IMG/VR virus record: IMGVR_UViG_3300009605_000068
Location: 1-32,704 of that record
Direction: 5' to 3' (one strand)
DNA length: 32,704 nt
Source: a virus
In this document: positions 13,902 to 21,400 of the stretch, in pieces
Layout: each line of letters starts with the position of its first letter
How positions within the stretch are numbered: position 1 is the first letter of the stretch
Made by a program: the position numbers and the translations under genes
The notes under the pieces: generated by a model
Databases searched by the model: none
What the model saw: the letters and a program-made list of their open reading frames with translations, nothing else
Told to the model about the DNA's origin: nothing

Positions 13902-16668
13902 CGCTGTCGTCCAGCTTTTCCTTACTGCCTGGACTGTCAGCTCCCATGCTAGCGACGACGTTCGCGATAGAGAGTGCGTGTCTTGTTGCATTGGCATCAT
14001 CTTTGTTGCCCTCCAGTTTGTTGATAAGCAATGTTGCAGTCAAAGGCAACTGCAACTTCTCTGCTTCTTTCACCTTTATGCTATTAACAGTGGCGAGATA
14101 CCTAGCCGCTGCTTTCTTAATGTCTTTCTCTGTCAGCTTCTTAGGTGGCGGCGGTAGGTTCAACTGGTACCTAGCCTCGTAGTCAGCAGCATCGAAGAAG
14201 TCATCTAGTTCCTGCTTCTCTGTCAGGTCCATCTCGTCGAATAGATTAACGTATCCGTTCCTCTCAGCATCCTTGAGCAACGTGGCCTGAACTTTATTCT
14301 TACCACGCAGCGCCTTGACAATCTGCATCTCAATACTGCCCTGGACTGCCAAGATGTATACCATTGTAGCGATGGACTTCTGGGTAACAGGGTCGGTGCC
14401 TACTGCCCTGTCCTGCGATTGCTTCCAAGAACCTAGCGACCAGCTTGGCTGCATATACACGATGGATGGATAGGTACCCATCCCTTTCTTGACCGCTTCG
14501 ATTCTGTTTAGCGTGATCCCTCTGGCCTGCATTGTCTTACAGATGAAGACTCTAACTTGCCCGCTATTGAACATCTTAATCTGTCGCTGTCGTTCTTCCG
14601 GGCTAAACGTCTGGCCTTTCAGCGCCCTCGTGCTTGCGTACTTAATGCCCTCACTGTCGAGCATCTCCTTAAGCCTGTCTTCTGACTCACTGAACTCACA
14701 GTAGCAGATGAGTGGCTGGCCAGGGTTCCCCTTCAGGAATGTCCTAACCCATACTGCCTTGGGGTCTAGCTGGTGCCTTCGTCGTTTATATTCTCCGCTC
14801 TCCGGCACTACTTCGTACTTGTCATACCCTGCTGCTGCCTCTCTCAAGTGACCGTATGTCACGAGGATGCAGTTCTTCACCAACTGAATGTCACCGGAGT
14901 CCTCGACTTGGTACCCGTCGATGATTCTCTTGGTGCTCTTGAACATTTCTTCTGTCGGTGGAAGGGCGATGTACCTAAAGTTCTTATCCTTGCCGGCGAA
15001 CTGATCGCCCTCGCTTCGGATGTACCTCATTGCCGAGCCGGCGAGGAACAACTCGAATGCCTGAACCATATTCTTCTTAAGATACAGGCGTCTGTCGTCA
15101 CCGACGAACATAAACTTATCAAAGAATCTCTCAATGCTTGAGCCAAAGGTAACACCTCTGTCTACCGCAAACTGTTGCGGCCATATATCAGCAGGCCCTT
15201 GCTCCATCGGTGTACCGTTAAGTGCAAAGACGAACTCAGGGTGCTCGCACAAGTCGATAGCCGCCCTGGTTCTCTGTGCCTGGAAGTTCTTGATAGCAGA
15301 TGTTTCATCCATCACCACCATGATAGACTCCATGTCCCACGTTGCCTGCATTAGAGGCAACCTGTTCCGTAGAGATTCGTAGCTAATGATGTAAGCATCG
15401 TACTCGTCATCGTCGAACGCTAGCGTGTCTTCATCTTTTCCGTTGTCGCATGCGTAGATGTTGAACCCCTGCTTCTCTAGCTCGCCGTACCATGGGTCGT
15501 ACATGTTAGTGACCGGACAGACGACGACTAGCCTATCAATGAGCCCTTCTATCAGCGCCCTCTTGGCTAGGGCTATACCTACCAGGGTCTTGCCGAGCCT
15601 CATGTCTAGCCACAGCCCTAGGCGCTTGTACTTCCATGCTACCTCAGCGCATATCTTCTGGTGTGAGTACAGCCTGTACCCTGCGTTGATGTAGCTGTTC
15701 CAGTGCTCGCCTATCTTTGATACTTTCGGAGTGAAGGGCCAGTCATCCTCCTCTGTGTACGAGTACCTGTGTAGGTTCTTGTCATCATACAGCCTGGTCT
15801 TCAGTCTCCATTGGAAACTCTGAGCGATGATGCCTTGCTTCTCTCTGAGTTCGCGGATCATCTTCCATGCTTCCAGCTTGATCTCCATCGGCTGATCTGT
15901 ATCTTCAATGATAGCTACCAGGTTCGGATGCGTTGCCGGTGCTATGTGCTTCTGGCCAAAGTTGCCGAGGGTAATCGTAGCCTTATGGTTCGCACCCTCG
16001 AATATCTTTTTGAACTCAGTGACTCTACCGTCAAGGTTCGTCAGCCACTTACCACCTACAATCTGTCCTTTGTTCAGGGCAAGGTGGCACGTCCACTTGT
16101 TGTTTCCTAGCGGTACAAGTTCTCCTGCCTCTCTCGTGCGCTGCTTCATGTCAGGGAACGTAGTCGCTGGCCAGTGGCGCATCGTTACTTTCTTAACTTT
16201 GTCTAACTGAGTAGTATAGTATGTGTAGCTATACCCTGCCTGCGTTACCGGAGAGCAGTCCTTCAGGTCAGACATACCCTGGGCGTGGTATTGGTAGTTG
16301 AAGGGGAACTCTACCCTGAAGAAGTGCGAGGTTACTGATACAATCTTGGCTCGCAGCACCTTAGTCAGTTCGGCGTGGATAACTTCTCTCCAGCCAACCA
16401 TACCCATCGCCTCGAACCATCGCCAGCCCAACGTGAACAGTCTTGGGTTGTCGCAGATGATCCGCTCTACGTCTTCTGGAGTTAGATCCTCTTTGGTGCT
16501 GTTGTACCAGCGAGTGTTCTTAATCTCATTAAGAAGTTCCGCTGCCTTGATCTTGTCTACTGCCTCTGTGTGTACGTGGAACCTAGCGGCCACGTCTTCG
16601 TCCGACTTGTGATGCTCGCATATACCACGAGTGTGTGACCTCCTCCGGCATAGAATGCAAAGTGCCAT
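13891..16668 (-). CDS. SNF2-family DEAD-like helicase/ATPase
   Basis: 925 aa. The N-terminus has a Cys/His cluster (CILCRRRSHTRGICEHH), probably zinc-binding. After a phage-specific region of about 330 residues come the superfamily 2 motifs: RLYSHQKICAE (Q-like), LDMRLGKTLVGIAL (motif I, about 356), VVMDETSAIKN (motif II, about 456), ALNGTPMEQGPADIW (motif III, about 485), ARGITLNRIE and WSLGSWKQSQDRAVGTD (motif VI, about 752). Motif II is DETS rather than DEAH. Motif VI lacks the usual second arginine (RAVGTD where RxHRxGQ is common). It likely remodels DNA or removes proteins during phage recombination or replication. GAGG lies before ATG 16668. Confidence 0.85.
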   Translation of the reverse strand: MALCILCRRRSHTRGICEHHKSDEDVAARFHVHTEAVDKIKAAELLNEIKNTRWYNSTKEDLTPEDVERIICDNPRLFTLGWRWFEAMGMVGWREVIHAELTKVLRAKIVSVTSHFFRVEFPFNYQYHAQGMSDLKDCSPVTQAGYSYTYYTTQLDKVKKVTMRHWPATTFPDMKQRTREAGELVPLGNNKWTCHLALNKGQIVGGKWLTNLDGRVTEFKKIFEGANHKATITLGNFGQKHIAPATHPNLVAIIEDTDQPMEIKLEAWKMIRELREKQGIIAQSFQWRLKTRLYDDKNLHRYSYTEEDDWPFTPKVSKIGEHWNSYINAGYRLYSHQKICAEVAWKYKRLGLWLDMRLGKTLVGIALAKRALIEGLIDRLVVVCPVTNMYDPWYGELEKQGFNIYACDNGKDEDTLAFDDDEYDAYIISYESLRNRLPLMQATWDMESIMVVMDETSAIKNFQAQRTRAAIDLCEHPEFVFALNGTPMEQGPADIWPQQFAVDRGVTFGSSIERFFDKFMFVGDDRRLYLKKNMVQAFELFLAGSAMRYIRSEGDQFAGKDKNFRYIALPPTEEMFKSTKRIIDGYQVEDSGDIQLVKNCILVTYGHLREAAAGYDKYEVVPESGEYKRRRHQLDPKAVWVRTFLKGNPGQPLICYCEFSESEDRLKEMLDSEGIKYASTRALKGQTFSPEERQRQIKMFNSGQVRVFICKTMQARGITLNRIEAVKKGMGTYPSIVYMQPSWSLGSWKQSQDRAVGTDPVTQKSIATMVYILAVQGSIEMQIVKALRGKNKVQATLLKDAERNGYVNLFDEMDLTEKQELDDFFDAADYEARYQLNLPPPPKKLTEKDIKKAAARYLATVNSIKVKEAEKLQLPLTATLLINKLEGNKDDANATRHALSIANVVASMGADSPGSKEKLDDSDAA

Positions 16669-16707
16669 GTGTCTACCTCTGTTGTTGAAGAACCCTTGCG
16701 GGTATTA

Positions 16708-17193
16708 TCAGGGCTGTGCCCATATTGGAAGCTCGATACTATACGTGATAGCATACTCTCTGCAAGTATCTATACCAAGAACCGGCGGCTCTCTGTCGTG
16801 TGATACTGCATCGCTTGATAGTACAAAGTGCCACACTTTCAGAAGCGTAGCTCTATCCTTTGTGACTTTCATCTTAGTCGGGTTCACTGAGAGGCACGCT
16901 TGCTTGGCGCGCATGTCTCTCACTTCCGCCAGTAGTTTGTTCGTCATGTACAGTGTCGGCGCTAGCTTGTACTCTATCTTCCTGATACGAGTGCGTAGCT
17001 GGTGCGACATGACCGACAGCTTTTGTTCACGTTCTGCCAGGGACAGCCTCGTGTCCGCATATACTGAACGTGGGTCGGGCACGTACTCTTCCCGTTGCCG
17101 AGAGCGAACTCCACAGTGCCAGAAGGTGGGTTGCGTGCCTTCGATGCCGGTACCAACTGCGGTACCGCATACTGAACAAGTGTATTCTTGCAT
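16708..17193 (-). CDS. Cys-rich hypothetical protein
   Basis: 161 aa from ATG 17193; an upstream TTG at 17274 would add 27 residues but has no ribosome site. The start YTCSVCGTAVGTG and WHCGVRSR supply Cx2C...C, perhaps half of a zinc site. A long charged coiled-coil-like stretch follows (SLAEREQKLSVMSHQLRTRIRK), then a mixed C-terminal region. It immediately precedes the SNF2 helicase. Function unknown. Confidence 0.6.
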   Translation of the reverse strand: MQEYTCSVCGTAVGTGIEGTQPTFWHCGVRSRQREEYVPDPRSVYADTRLSLAEREQKLSVMSHQLRTRIRKIEYKLAPTLYMTNKLLAEVRDMRAKQACLSVNPTKMKVTKDRATLLKVWHFVLSSDAVSHDREPPVLGIDTCREYAITYSIELPIWAQP

Positions 17194-17313
17194 TACGTTC
17201 TCAATGTGAAGAACCCAGCGTCGTATCCGAGGCAGGGTATTATGAGTGGGGTCGGTCAGTTTTGAGAGGCGCAACTTGACCAGGTAGCGCGGCCGGGGCA
17301 GGCCAGATGCTTA

Positions 17314-17961
17314 TCAGGCCCCGTTCTCTGGTGCTGTCTCGGGTGCTGTCTCGGGTGCGACCTCTTCCTTCTTAGGGGCCGTGCCGTTCTTGCTGGGCGC
17401 ATTGTGATCAATACGCATAACAAGAGAGAGTGGGCATTCCTTTCCAGACTGAGCGTGCTTGTACTTCGCAACACGCACGCCGAGGTTCGCCTTGCCAGTA
17501 GCGCGGAAGAACTCATCCACGGTATCCAGCCCTGCTGCCTCTGGATGCTTGGCCTGCACTGCCTCGCGGTTCTCAGTCCACCATTGCTGGAGGGCCAAGT
17601 ATGCCGCGGGGAACATCTCGTCGCGCACCTGATTGTACCACGCCTTCTGACGTGCAGGTGTCTTGGAGATCTTGCAGGTGTCACGAACCGCAGACTTCTC
17701 TACGGCTCCAGTCTGCACCAGCATTCCCACAAGGGCCAGGATTTGTTCCGGTCCTTGCCCGACAAGCATGCTGTACATGCCATGCATTTCTGCATTGGCT
17801 GCAAGCTGCTTCAGCATTCCGAAGTACATCGGATTGGTATTGGCCTGATCAACATGAGAAGCAAAGACGCTCTCTGCAATTTGGCCGGATTCAACACGGC
17901 TGAAAAACAGAAGGTCTTTCAGCTCAGCGGAGACACTATCGTAATTGCCAGTAATAGGCAT
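17314..17961 (-). CDS. Hypothetical protein, first gene after operator-like leader
   Basis: 215 aa, ATG 17961 with AAGGAA upstream. Mostly helical (LKDLLFFSRVESGQIAE, MFPAAYLALQQWWTENREAV), ending in a disordered tail with repeated ETAP units encoded by a 12-nt tandem DNA repeat near 17330-17360. No motif was recognised. It follows a leader with two palindromes (17998-18038), so it is likely the first gene of the replication operon and may be made in quantity. Confidence 0.7.
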   Translation of the reverse strand: MPITGNYDSVSAELKDLLFFSRVESGQIAESVFASHVDQANTNPMYFGMLKQLAANAEMHGMYSMLVGQGPEQILALVGMLVQTGAVEKSAVRDTCKISKTPARQKAWYNQVRDEMFPAAYLALQQWWTENREAVQAKHPEAAGLDTVDEFFRATGKANLGVRVAKYKHAQSGKECPLSLVMRIDHNAPSKNGTAPKKEEVAPETAPETAPENGA

Positions 17962-17997
17962 AACGGGTTCCTTTCGTTTGGTTTGCTGTCATTGGTT

Positions 17998-18038
17998 GTT
18001 AGCCTATATAGACTAACGGATTGACCAGGATCGGTCAA
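17998..18038. promoter_or_regulatory. Two palindromes upstream of the replication operon (operator-like)
   Basis: GTTAGcCTATATAGaCTAAC at 17998-18017 is a 20-base palindrome with one mismatched pair, centred on TATA. TTGACC-N6-GGTCAA at 18021-18038 is a perfect 6-bp inverted repeat. On the minus strand TATATA would be a -10 box for the 17961 gene, although no good -35 sits 17 nt before it. A similar element, GTTGAC-GG-GTCAAC, is at 21920-21933 in front of the other minus-strand operon. This looks like a promoter/operator for a dimeric repressor; the binder is unknown. Confidence 0.5.
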
Positions 18039-18061
18039 GGTTTTTCTTTGATCTATTTTCC

Positions 18062-18412
18062 TTAGTCATTACGGGGTGTTACACCTCCCTTGCCGGCTCG
18101 ATCCATCTCGGCGTAGAAGGCAGGCCCATAGGTCACACTGTATACCCTATCTGCCTGCCTGATTGCGTTCAGGTCTGCCACTGTTAGCTGCCTGTATAGT
18201 TCATGCTCGTCTCCCTGCCAGTTGACGTGATCGAAGGTCGCATGTAGAAAGTCTATCATGTTAGCCGCTTCGGTAAATGTTTTCGGTGCCATTCTGACCG
18301 TCATATCTCCTTCGCCACGGAAGTCTATCGTGTGGTGTACTACCTGATAGTACCCTGCACGCTTCCTGATCCGCAGCCCCTTCAACGGGGGCGCGTAGCT
18401 TTTCTCGTTCAT
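18062..18412 (-). CDS. Hypothetical early protein
   Basis: 116 aa from ATG 18412, with GGAGG six bases upstream; the ATG at 18436 is less favoured because it lies inside the preceding micro-gene. It has a basic N-terminal part (KGLRIRKRAGYYQVVHH) and helical C-terminal part (TFTEAANMIDFLHATFDHV). Last gene of the early small-gene operon before the operator-like leader. No family recognised. Confidence 0.65.
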   Translation of the reverse strand: MNEKSYAPPLKGLRIRKRAGYYQVVHHTIDFRGEGDMTVRMAPKTFTEAANMIDFLHATFDHVNWQGDEHELYRQLTVADLNAIRQADRVYSVTYGPAFYAEMDRAGKGGVTPRND

Positions 18413-18413
18413 G

Positions 18414-18494
18414 CTATCCTCCATAGCAGTTGACAACCGCTGCTATAATAACGGCGATTGGTATTAGCACTATCAGTATGTCTATGTCTTTCAT
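18414..18494 (-). CDS. 26-aa single-span membrane micropeptide
   Basis: A short frame of 26 codons, starting MKDIDILIVLIPIAVII and ending in VNCYGG. Almost the whole peptide is one hydrophobic membrane segment with an acidic N-terminus. ATG 18494 overlaps the stop of the upstream gene as ATGA, and its stop is followed one base later by the ATG of the next gene, whose GGAGG lies inside its last codons. Such coupling on both sides is strong evidence that it is translated. It may modulate a host membrane protein. Confidence 0.6.
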   Translation of the reverse strand: MKDIDILIVLIPIAVIIAAVVNCYGG

Positions 18495-18685
18495 TTCAAC
18501 ACCGGCATGCAGCGTGTGACTACCACTAACGTGCCCTCTCTGCCAGTGCCAACAAGAATGTCAGTATCACGTGCGAAGCAGAAGGAGATCTCCTCCTCCG
18601 TGGCTGTCTCTACTAAGAGCCAACCGTTCTCTGACTGGTCAACGGTGCCAATGACACCGATGAGAATGTGTAGTAGTGCGTTCAT
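18491..18685 (-). CDS. Hypothetical early protein
   Basis: 64 aa, ATG 18685 sharing one base with the upstream TAA. The N-terminus is hydrophobic (LLHILIGVIGTV), followed by a small beta-rich domain with FCFARDTDILVGTG that resembles an SH3-like barrel. No motif was recognised. Its stop overlaps the membrane micropeptide start. Confidence 0.6.
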   Translation of the reverse strand: MNALLHILIGVIGTVDQSENGWLLVETATEEEISFCFARDTDILVGTGREGTLVVVTRCMPVLK

Positions 18686-18879
18686 TAGTCACCTTCTCTT
18701 AGTAAGAACCATAGCCCAAACTTGTCTGATTCTGTCACCACCTCTTCCAGCTCGTATCGGTTCTCAGGTTGCAGGTTGCGTAGGTGTTCGAGTTCAGCCG
18801 TAGCCTCGTCGTGCTCCATAGGCTGCTCAGGTTCCGTGACTGCTGGGATCCATGCTCGGATCCTGTATCGTTTGTTCAT
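18685..18879 (-). CDS. Hypothetical early protein
   Basis: 64 aa, acidic. ATG 18879 overlaps the preceding stop as ATGA behind GGGAGGAAG. It reads as a strand (RYRIRAWIPAV), a long acidic helix, then a final strand (FGLWFLLREGD). No family recognised; coupled on both sides. Confidence 0.6.
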   Translation of the reverse strand: MNKRYRIRAWIPAVTEPEQPMEHDEATAELEHLRNLQPENRYELEEVVTESDKFGLWFLLREGD

Positions 18880-19121
18880 TCTTCCTCCCGTTGTGCAGAG
18901 ATCGCTGCCTCCGCTGGTGATACTGTTCCGTTGCGAACCATGCTGCCTAACACTTGAGCTAACGCGCCACCGATAACCATCGGTATCAGGTCTTCGAGTA
19001 GGCCCATGCTGTCAGCCAGTTGCAGGATTGTCTCCTTACTGAAGGTCTCGTCGCCTTCTCTGAGTGTCTCGCCTCTGTACATCATCGCCAGCCCGTCAAG
19101 TTCCGCTTGTCTTTTGTTCAT
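18876..19121 (-). CDS. Hypothetical early protein
   Basis: 81 aa from ATG 19121, preceded by GGGAGGAAGA and overlapping the upstream stop as ATGA; an ATG at 19175 is internal to the upstream gene. Helical, with LLEDLIPMVIGGALAQVLGSM as a possible amphipathic or membrane helix, and a REEE tail that encodes the next ribosome site. Function unknown. Confidence 0.6.
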   Translation of the reverse strand: MNKRQAELDGLAMMYRGETLREGDETFSKETILQLADSMGLLEDLIPMVIGGALAQVLGSMVRNGTVSPAEAAISAQREEE

Positions 19122-19528
19122 TCTTCCTCCCATAGATTCCACTGTGGGATCTGTGGTAGTTTCTTGTGCTCCCATGCCTCTGCACCGTCGTACTCTTTAC
19201 GTTCCAGCCAACTCCCATCGGCTAGCCACACTGTGCCGAAGAGATACTGTGTGCCGTAGCCACTGTCGTAGTCTACATTCAATGCACGGGAGAACTCTCT
19301 CCACTCATCAGGTGTATAGCCCTCGTAGAGCGTAGCATCTACCTTTGCTGGGGACTCGTTACTGTATTGTGAGCAATACAGTGTCCAATCGCTCGACAGC
19401 ATACGTATGCGTGCTGCTTTGATGAGCTGGCGTAGCCCGCTATGCGCGCACGTTCCTGGGCGTTGGTCGTATGGTACCGCCTCGGATACTGACGACATTA
19501 GTTCGCTGAATGCGTTTGTAATATCCAT
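19118..19528 (-). CDS. Hypothetical early protein
   Basis: 136 aa, ATG 19528 with GGAGG upstream. Helical first half, then GTVWLADGSWLERKEYDGAEAWEHKKLPQIP, a pattern I have seen as typical of small uncharacterised phage proteins. The WEEE end carries the next gene's Shine-Dalgarno. A small perfect hairpin lies at 19546-19564 just upstream. No assigned function. Confidence 0.65.
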   Translation of the reverse strand: MDITNAFSELMSSVSEAVPYDQRPGTCAHSGLRQLIKAARIRMLSSDWTLYCSQYSNESPAKVDATLYEGYTPDEWREFSRALNVDYDSGYGTQYLFGTVWLADGSWLERKEYDGAEAWEHKKLPQIPQWNLWEEE

Positions 19529-19545
19529 CTATGCCTCCATTAGTA

Positions 19546-19564
19546 AACCCTGCCTTCCAGGGTT
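19546..19564. promoter_or_regulatory. Small hairpin in early-operon gap
   Basis: AACCCTG-CCTTC-CAGGGTT, a perfect 7-bp stem with a 5-nt loop, fills the one real gap (69 nt) of the early operon, between the genes ending at 19598 and starting at 19528. It could be an mRNA processing or stability element. No T-run follows. Confidence 0.35.
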
Positions 19565-19597
19565 CGGTTAAACTCTGCGAGTAGTCTATTGTTCCAT

Positions 19598-19828
19598 CTA
19601 TGTCTCCCTGTCTGGTGGTAGTTCCTCGTGCTCCAGGCACGCTAACGCCTTGCCTACCTTGTATGCGTTGTCGAACTGGATAGCATCCAGTGACGTGGCT
19701 GAGCGCACCTCTTGTAGTGCGTCGTAGAGGGTAAGGTACGTGTCGTCCGGGTCGCCGGTTAGGTGTGCCTTATACAAGGCGGATACAAGGCGTATTATCC
19801 TTGTAGTTTCGAGGAGGAAATCAGCCAT
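19598..19828 (-). CDS. Hypothetical early protein
   Basis: 76 aa, ATG 19828 directly after the upstream stop, behind aggaggcatag. All-helical, acidic (TTRIIRLVSALYKAHLTG, ALQEVRSATSLDAIQF). No motif. Position in a coupled run of small genes suggests an early host-takeover function, not specified. Confidence 0.65.
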   Translation of the reverse strand: MADFLLETTRIIRLVSALYKAHLTGDPDDTYLTLYDALQEVRSATSLDAIQFDNAYKVGKALACLEHEELPPDRET

Positions 19829-20158
19829 CTATGCCTCCTGTTGTAGTGCTGGGTGTCCTTCTTCTACGACGTAGATTGAAAAGTGTACGCAATCGTTGGG
19901 TACTGACAACTCGAACAGGTCTCGGTACTGGAATACATTGACGTGCTTAGTGTCGCCACGTGCTGCAACCCAATCGAGGACTTGCGCATGGTCTTCAGGT
20001 CTACAGCACCATGCTACCCAGCTCTCTCCGTTCCGTGCCTTGCCCCATCCTGACATGAACGTATCGTGTGCCAGAATCGCCATGGTGTGCGTCTGGTAGT
20101 GCTGCGCTTCCATTCGGTTCTCTACTTCTACTCGTCTGCCGTCGATGTTTTCCAGCAT
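19829..20158 (-). CDS. Hypothetical early protein
   Basis: 109 aa from ATG 20158, one base overlap with the preceding TAA and GGAGGAGA upstream; in-frame codons up to 20197 are inside the upstream gene. Alpha/beta with HYQTHTMAILAHDTFMSGWG, WVAWCCRPEDHAQVLDWV and a final VHFSIYVVEEGHP. No known family. Confidence 0.65.
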   Translation of the reverse strand: MLENIDGRRVEVENRMEAQHYQTHTMAILAHDTFMSGWGKARNGESWVAWCCRPEDHAQVLDWVAARGDTKHVNVFQYRDLFELSVPNDCVHFSIYVVEEGHPALQQEA

Positions 20159-20439
20159 TATCTCTCCTCCATGCATTCGTTGTACTCGTGCTGACACAGA
20201 ACGTGCTCGTGCATCTCGTCTTCAATGTCCTGCCAACGTTTCTCCAGTAGTTCTATCACTGTGCCGTGCACTGTGTCAAGGTCGAACGTTAGGCCATCCA
20301 TAAAGTTCTTAACAGCTTCCCGCCGTGCTTGGGTAACGGCGTAGCCCGCGTCTTTCATTCGGTACGCTGTGCCGTCGTTCTGTGCCAGCAGTAGAAGTTC
20401 AGACAGCAGGTCTTGCTGTCTCGCGGTTAGGTCTTTCAT
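20158..20439 (-). CDS. Hypothetical early protein, helical
   Basis: 93 aa from ATG 20439, just after the upstream stop. The much longer frame to 20640 lies over the upstream gene and is rejected. Entirely helical and charged (KDLTARQQDLLSELLLLAQN, ARREAVKNFMDGL, EKRWQDIEDEMHEHV). A Cys/His pair near the end (HVLCQHEYNEC) might bind metal. Function unknown. Confidence 0.6.
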   Translation of the reverse strand: MKDLTARQQDLLSELLLLAQNDGTAYRMKDAGYAVTQARREAVKNFMDGLTFDLDTVHGTVIELLEKRWQDIEDEMHEHVLCQHEYNECMEER

Positions 20440-20440
20440 T

Positions 20441-20806
20441 TTAGTACCCCGCCTTTTCTGCTTCGTAGTCTCGTTGTGTTGTGTTCTCTTCCTGCCAGTC
20501 AGGTAGGAGAAATGGTGCGTTGTCTTCGTCCTCTCGGTACTTGTATGGAACATGTACCGCGAGCCTATCAGGCTGGCAGTACTGTACACGTTTAGTGTAC
20601 ATCTTACCGTCGCAGTCCCGAGAACTCGACTCTTGTTCACTGGTTACTACCCCTGTTTCGGGGTCAAGCGTGAAGCACTGGTATTCAAACGAATACCCTT
20701 CATCGGTCGGACCTCCGTAGTCCCAGTCGATTTCCGGTTCATCGGTAGTCAGGTGTATGAACCGGTAGTGATCACGGTCCCATACGTAGAACTTTGCGTC
20801 TTTCAT
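20441..20806 (-). CDS. Hypothetical early protein
   Basis: 121 aa, acidic, rich in Tyr, Asp and Glu (VWDRDHYRFIHLTTDEPE, then DWDYGGPTDEGYSFEYQ). ATG 20806 overlaps the upstream stop as ATGA behind GGAGGAAG. Beta-rich, possibly a DNA-mimic-type acidic protein, but this is only a composition argument. Confidence 0.6.
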   Translation of the reverse strand: MKDAKFYVWDRDHYRFIHLTTDEPEIDWDYGGPTDEGYSFEYQCFTLDPETGVVTSEQESSSRDCDGKMYTKRVQYCQPDRLAVHVPYKYREDEDNAPFLLPDWQEENTTQRDYEAEKAGY

Positions 20807-21132
20807 TCTTCCTCCTCGGACAGTGGAAGTGTGGTGGTTAGTTCGTTAGTGGCCACAAAGAGGATAAACTCTGACACCTCGTCTGGTGTCAGCCATCCGT
20901 CTACCTGTCCTCCGTCCTGAAAGACGTGCATATCACCCTCGGAGTTCCACGCGGCTACCTCGGCTGTCTTGGAAGACCACACAGCCCGGATCATTGGGGC
21001 GGTCACCGACGCTTTGTACCTCGCTTCGCAGTAGTTCGTAGGCCCCCACTGAACGGAAACTGTATTCCCGTTGGCGAAGGTGATAGCGAATCCTTTGTTC
21101 GCGCTCGTGCTTAGCTTCGCATCATTAGTCAT
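20803..21132 (-). CDS. Hypothetical early protein
   Basis: 109 aa, ATG 21132 overlapping the upstream stop as ATGA with GGAGA before it. Beta-rich N-terminal half (GFAITFANGNTVSVQWGP), a helix near WLTPDEVSEFILFVATNEL, and an EEEE tail that encodes the next ribosome site. Unknown function; similar small proteins with FANGNTVSVQWG are common in phages. Confidence 0.65.
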   Translation of the reverse strand: MTNDAKLSTSANKGFAITFANGNTVSVQWGPTNYCEARYKASVTAPMIRAVWSSKTAEVAAWNSEGDMHVFQDGGQVDGWLTPDEVSEFILFVATNELTTTLPLSEEEE

Positions 21133-21392
21133 GCTGTCTCCGTCGTAGTGTTCCTACAGTATAGCCGTTGGCCCTTGCTGATGATGTAGCAGGTTCCGTG
21201 ATTGCTGTGGCAGGTTTCGTGCCAGTAACAGTACACTCGGTAGAGCCTGTCGTTGTACCGAGTTTTATATTGGGTTGTCAGCTTCGAACCGTAGCCCGAT
21301 GCCGTTTGCCTTTCCCCTTTCAGGTGATAGTGCAGCGGGAAGTACTCAAGTACCCCGTTGTCTATGTATCGCCTCACTCGCTCTTCGTTCAT
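21129..21392 (-). CDS. Hypothetical early protein
   Basis: 87 aa from ATG 21392 behind ataggaggaacc. The ATG at 21458 would overlap the membrane micropeptide and is rejected. Basic and Tyr/Arg-rich (RVRRYIDNGVLEYFPLHYH, YCYWHETCHSNHGTCY) with several Cys and His that could bind zinc. No family recognised. Confidence 0.6.
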   Translation of the reverse strand: MNEERVRRYIDNGVLEYFPLHYHLKGERQTASGYGSKLTTQYKTRYNDRLYRVYCYWHETCHSNHGTCYIISKGQRLYCRNTTTETA

Positions 21393-21400
21393 GGTTCCTC

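Noticed and set aside
13891-17209. Long plus-strand frames opposite the SNF2 and Cys-rich genes
   Set aside because: They are antisense to genes with clear protein motifs and lack ribosome sites.
20440-20640. 67-codon N-terminal extension of the 93-aa early protein
   Set aside because: It lies wholly over the upstream gene in another frame and the ATG at 20439 follows that gene's stop directly.
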